From the NCBI RefSeq assembly GCF_008630495.1, contig NZ_VWOJ01000001.1, positions 496,001-560,000 of the forward strand: DNA of 64,000 bases, read 5' to 3'. Under the pieces are notes generated by a model. It saw nothing but the letters and a program-made list of their open reading frames with translations, did not search any database and was not told where the DNA came from. The stretch comes from Alkalicaulis satelles. GTDB taxonomy: Bacteria; Pseudomonadota; Alphaproteobacteria; Caulobacterales; Maricaulaceae. The translations under genes were made by a program, and so were the position numbers. Numbering within the stretch: the stretch's first letter is position 1; every line of letters begins with the position of its first letter. Positions 63,065 through 64,000 of the stretch are shown one piece after another.

Positions 63065-64000
63065 TCAGTGAAACGCGTTCAACACCCCGGCCAGCGTTCT
63101 GGCGAACGGACCGAATACCGCTGATTCATAATACTTTCCGCCCGCCCTTTTGAAAATTTCCGCGCGGGTGGGATAGGCCGCGACCATATTGGTCAGATCG
63201 CGCACCGTGCCGCCGCGCGCCATAACGGCGCTGGCCAGGTGGATCAGATCATCGGCGCGCGCGCCGGCCGCATGGGCGCCCAGAAGCTTTGCGCCCTTGC
63301 CGCTGACCAGGATCACCCCGCCGCGCGTATCGCCCTCGGCGATGGCGCGGTCATTGTCCGCGAACGGCCAGCGGGTGACCTGCACCTTGGCGCCGTGAAT
63401 CTCACGCGCCTGGCCTTGCGTCAGGCCTGCATTGGCCAGCGGCGGATCGCAATACACGGCCTGGGGAATGGGCTGACTGGACTGGCGCGTGGGCAGGCCG
63501 AAATAGAGATTGCGGATGATTACCGAGCCGTGCCAGCCGGCCAGATGGGTCAGCCCGCCCTTGCCTGCGATATCGCCCGCCGCCAGCACGCGCTTGTTGG
63601 TGGTGCGCAGCCGGTCATCCACGATCAGCCCGCCTGCGTCGGTCTGAACGCCCGCCGCGTCCAGACCCAGCCCGTCCAGCACGGGTTCGCGCCCCGCAGC
63701 GGCGAGGATATGCGTGCCGGTCACGCTGCGCCCGTCGGCCAGCGTGATCTCCACGGCGCCCGGCCCGCCCGAGGCGCGCATGGGCGCCTCGCCCGTGATC
63801 AGCGTCACGCCATCGGCCTTGAGCGTCTCCAGGACCAGCGCGGCGTGCTCCGGCTCGAAGCGCGCCAGCGGCTCGCCGGGCTCGATGATCGTGACTTGAG
63901 AGCCCAGCCGGGCGAAGGCCTGGCCCAGCTCCACCCCGATAGGACCGGCGCCCAGTATGATCAGGCTCTGCGGCAGGCTTTCCAGCGACCAGATTGATTC
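63065..64000 (-). CDS. Pyridine nucleotide-disulfide (mercuric-reductase-like) oxidoreductase, 5' part outside window
   Basis: The frame runs open to base 64000, so the N-terminal FAD-binding part with the redox CxxxxC is outside. Visible: the NAD-binding motif LIILGAGPIGVELGQAFARL, FAD-contacting VLAAGDIAGKGGLTHLAGWH, and the C-terminal dimerisation domain (HLASAVMARGGTVRDLTNMV). The usual HPT histidine near the end is replaced by Tyr (AAYPTRAEI), as in several MerA-like branches not acting on mercury. Ends 19 bases before the sensor kinase start. Precise function cannot be set from this half. Confidence 0.82.
   Translation of the reverse strand, partial: ESIWSLESLPQSLIILGAGPIGVELGQAFARLGSQVTIIEPGEPLARFEPEHAALVLETLKADGVTLITGEAPMRASGGPGAVEITLADGRSVTGTHILAAAGREPVLDGLGLDAAGVQTDAGGLIVDDRLRTTNKRVLAAGDIAGKGGLTHLAGWHGSVIIRNLYFGLPTRQSSQPIPQAVYCDPPLANAGLTQGQAREIHGAKVQVTRWPFADNDRAIAEGDTRGGVILVSGKGAKLLGAHAAGARADDLIHLASAVMARGGTVRDLTNMVAAYPTRAEIFKRAGGKYYESAVFGPFARTLAGVLNAFH

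Overview
The window is GC-rich (the coding GC bias is strong enough to produce long open antisense frames) and looks like a piece of chromosome from a stalked-bacterium-type alphaproteobacterium (Caulobacterales/Maricaulales/Hyphomonadaceae range). This rests on gene content and order: folK-rpoZ-spoT-pyrE-pdxJ-acpS-lepB-rnc-era-recO, a pyruvate dehydrogenase operon whose E1-beta carries its own lipoyl domain, recG next to sdhE, dnaE-lolDE-proS (with lolDE-proS read towards dnaE), an argD-hslO pair, a ProRS without editing insert, Mg-type HemB and an FeS-type photolyase. The species assignment is inference.

Layout. 1-8652: a NYN-domain gene (cut by the window edge) and a tightly overlapping plus-strand housekeeping operon for folate, (p)ppGpp, pyrimidine, B6, carrier-protein priming, protein export, RNA processing and recombination. 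8700-12582: pdhA-pdhB-pdhC on the minus strand, with palindromic repeat pairs inserted in frame in the linkers of pdhB and pdhC, followed by a 547-bp repeat nest. 13130-16839: recG, an AT-rich two-gene islet (CopG-type antitoxin plus membrane protein), sdhE with its terminator, ftsB. 16846-23825: pterin SDR/folB, an amber-interrupted lipid hydroxylase behind a TetR-like operator, a methyltransferase/dioxygenase pair, uvrC-pgsA. 23845-32472: leucine (liuC, liuD) and valine (acyl-CoA dehydrogenase, 3-hydroxyisobutyryl-CoA hydrolase) catabolism; two toxin-antitoxin modules sit back to back between the two valine genes. 32554-42595: hemB, a transsulfuration-type PLP enzyme, a ChrR-like/photolyase stress operon behind an ECF-type promoter, an S9 peptidase and SDRs. 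42600-46441: a mazEF pair with a perfect operator, hslO-argD, an ABC-2 permease. 46542-53662: dnaE preceded by a 30-codon membrane peptide gene with two LexA-like boxes, then lolD-lolE-proS. 53766-56012: seven small membrane-protein genes, each overlapping the next by four bases. 56084-64000: gatA and gatC with an extra gene between them, a crotonase, an MFS exporter, rlmJ with a sensor kinase, and a truncated flavoprotein disulfide reductase.

The most interesting candidates for undescribed biology are the seven-gene overlapping operon of repeated two-helix membrane modules (53766-56012), the putative SOS-controlled membrane micropeptide (50073-50253), the repeat-derived linkers in two PDH subunits, and the ChrR-like regulator that lacks its zinc ligands but heads a photolyase operon. 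No tRNA, rRNA, IS element or CRISPR array was seen.
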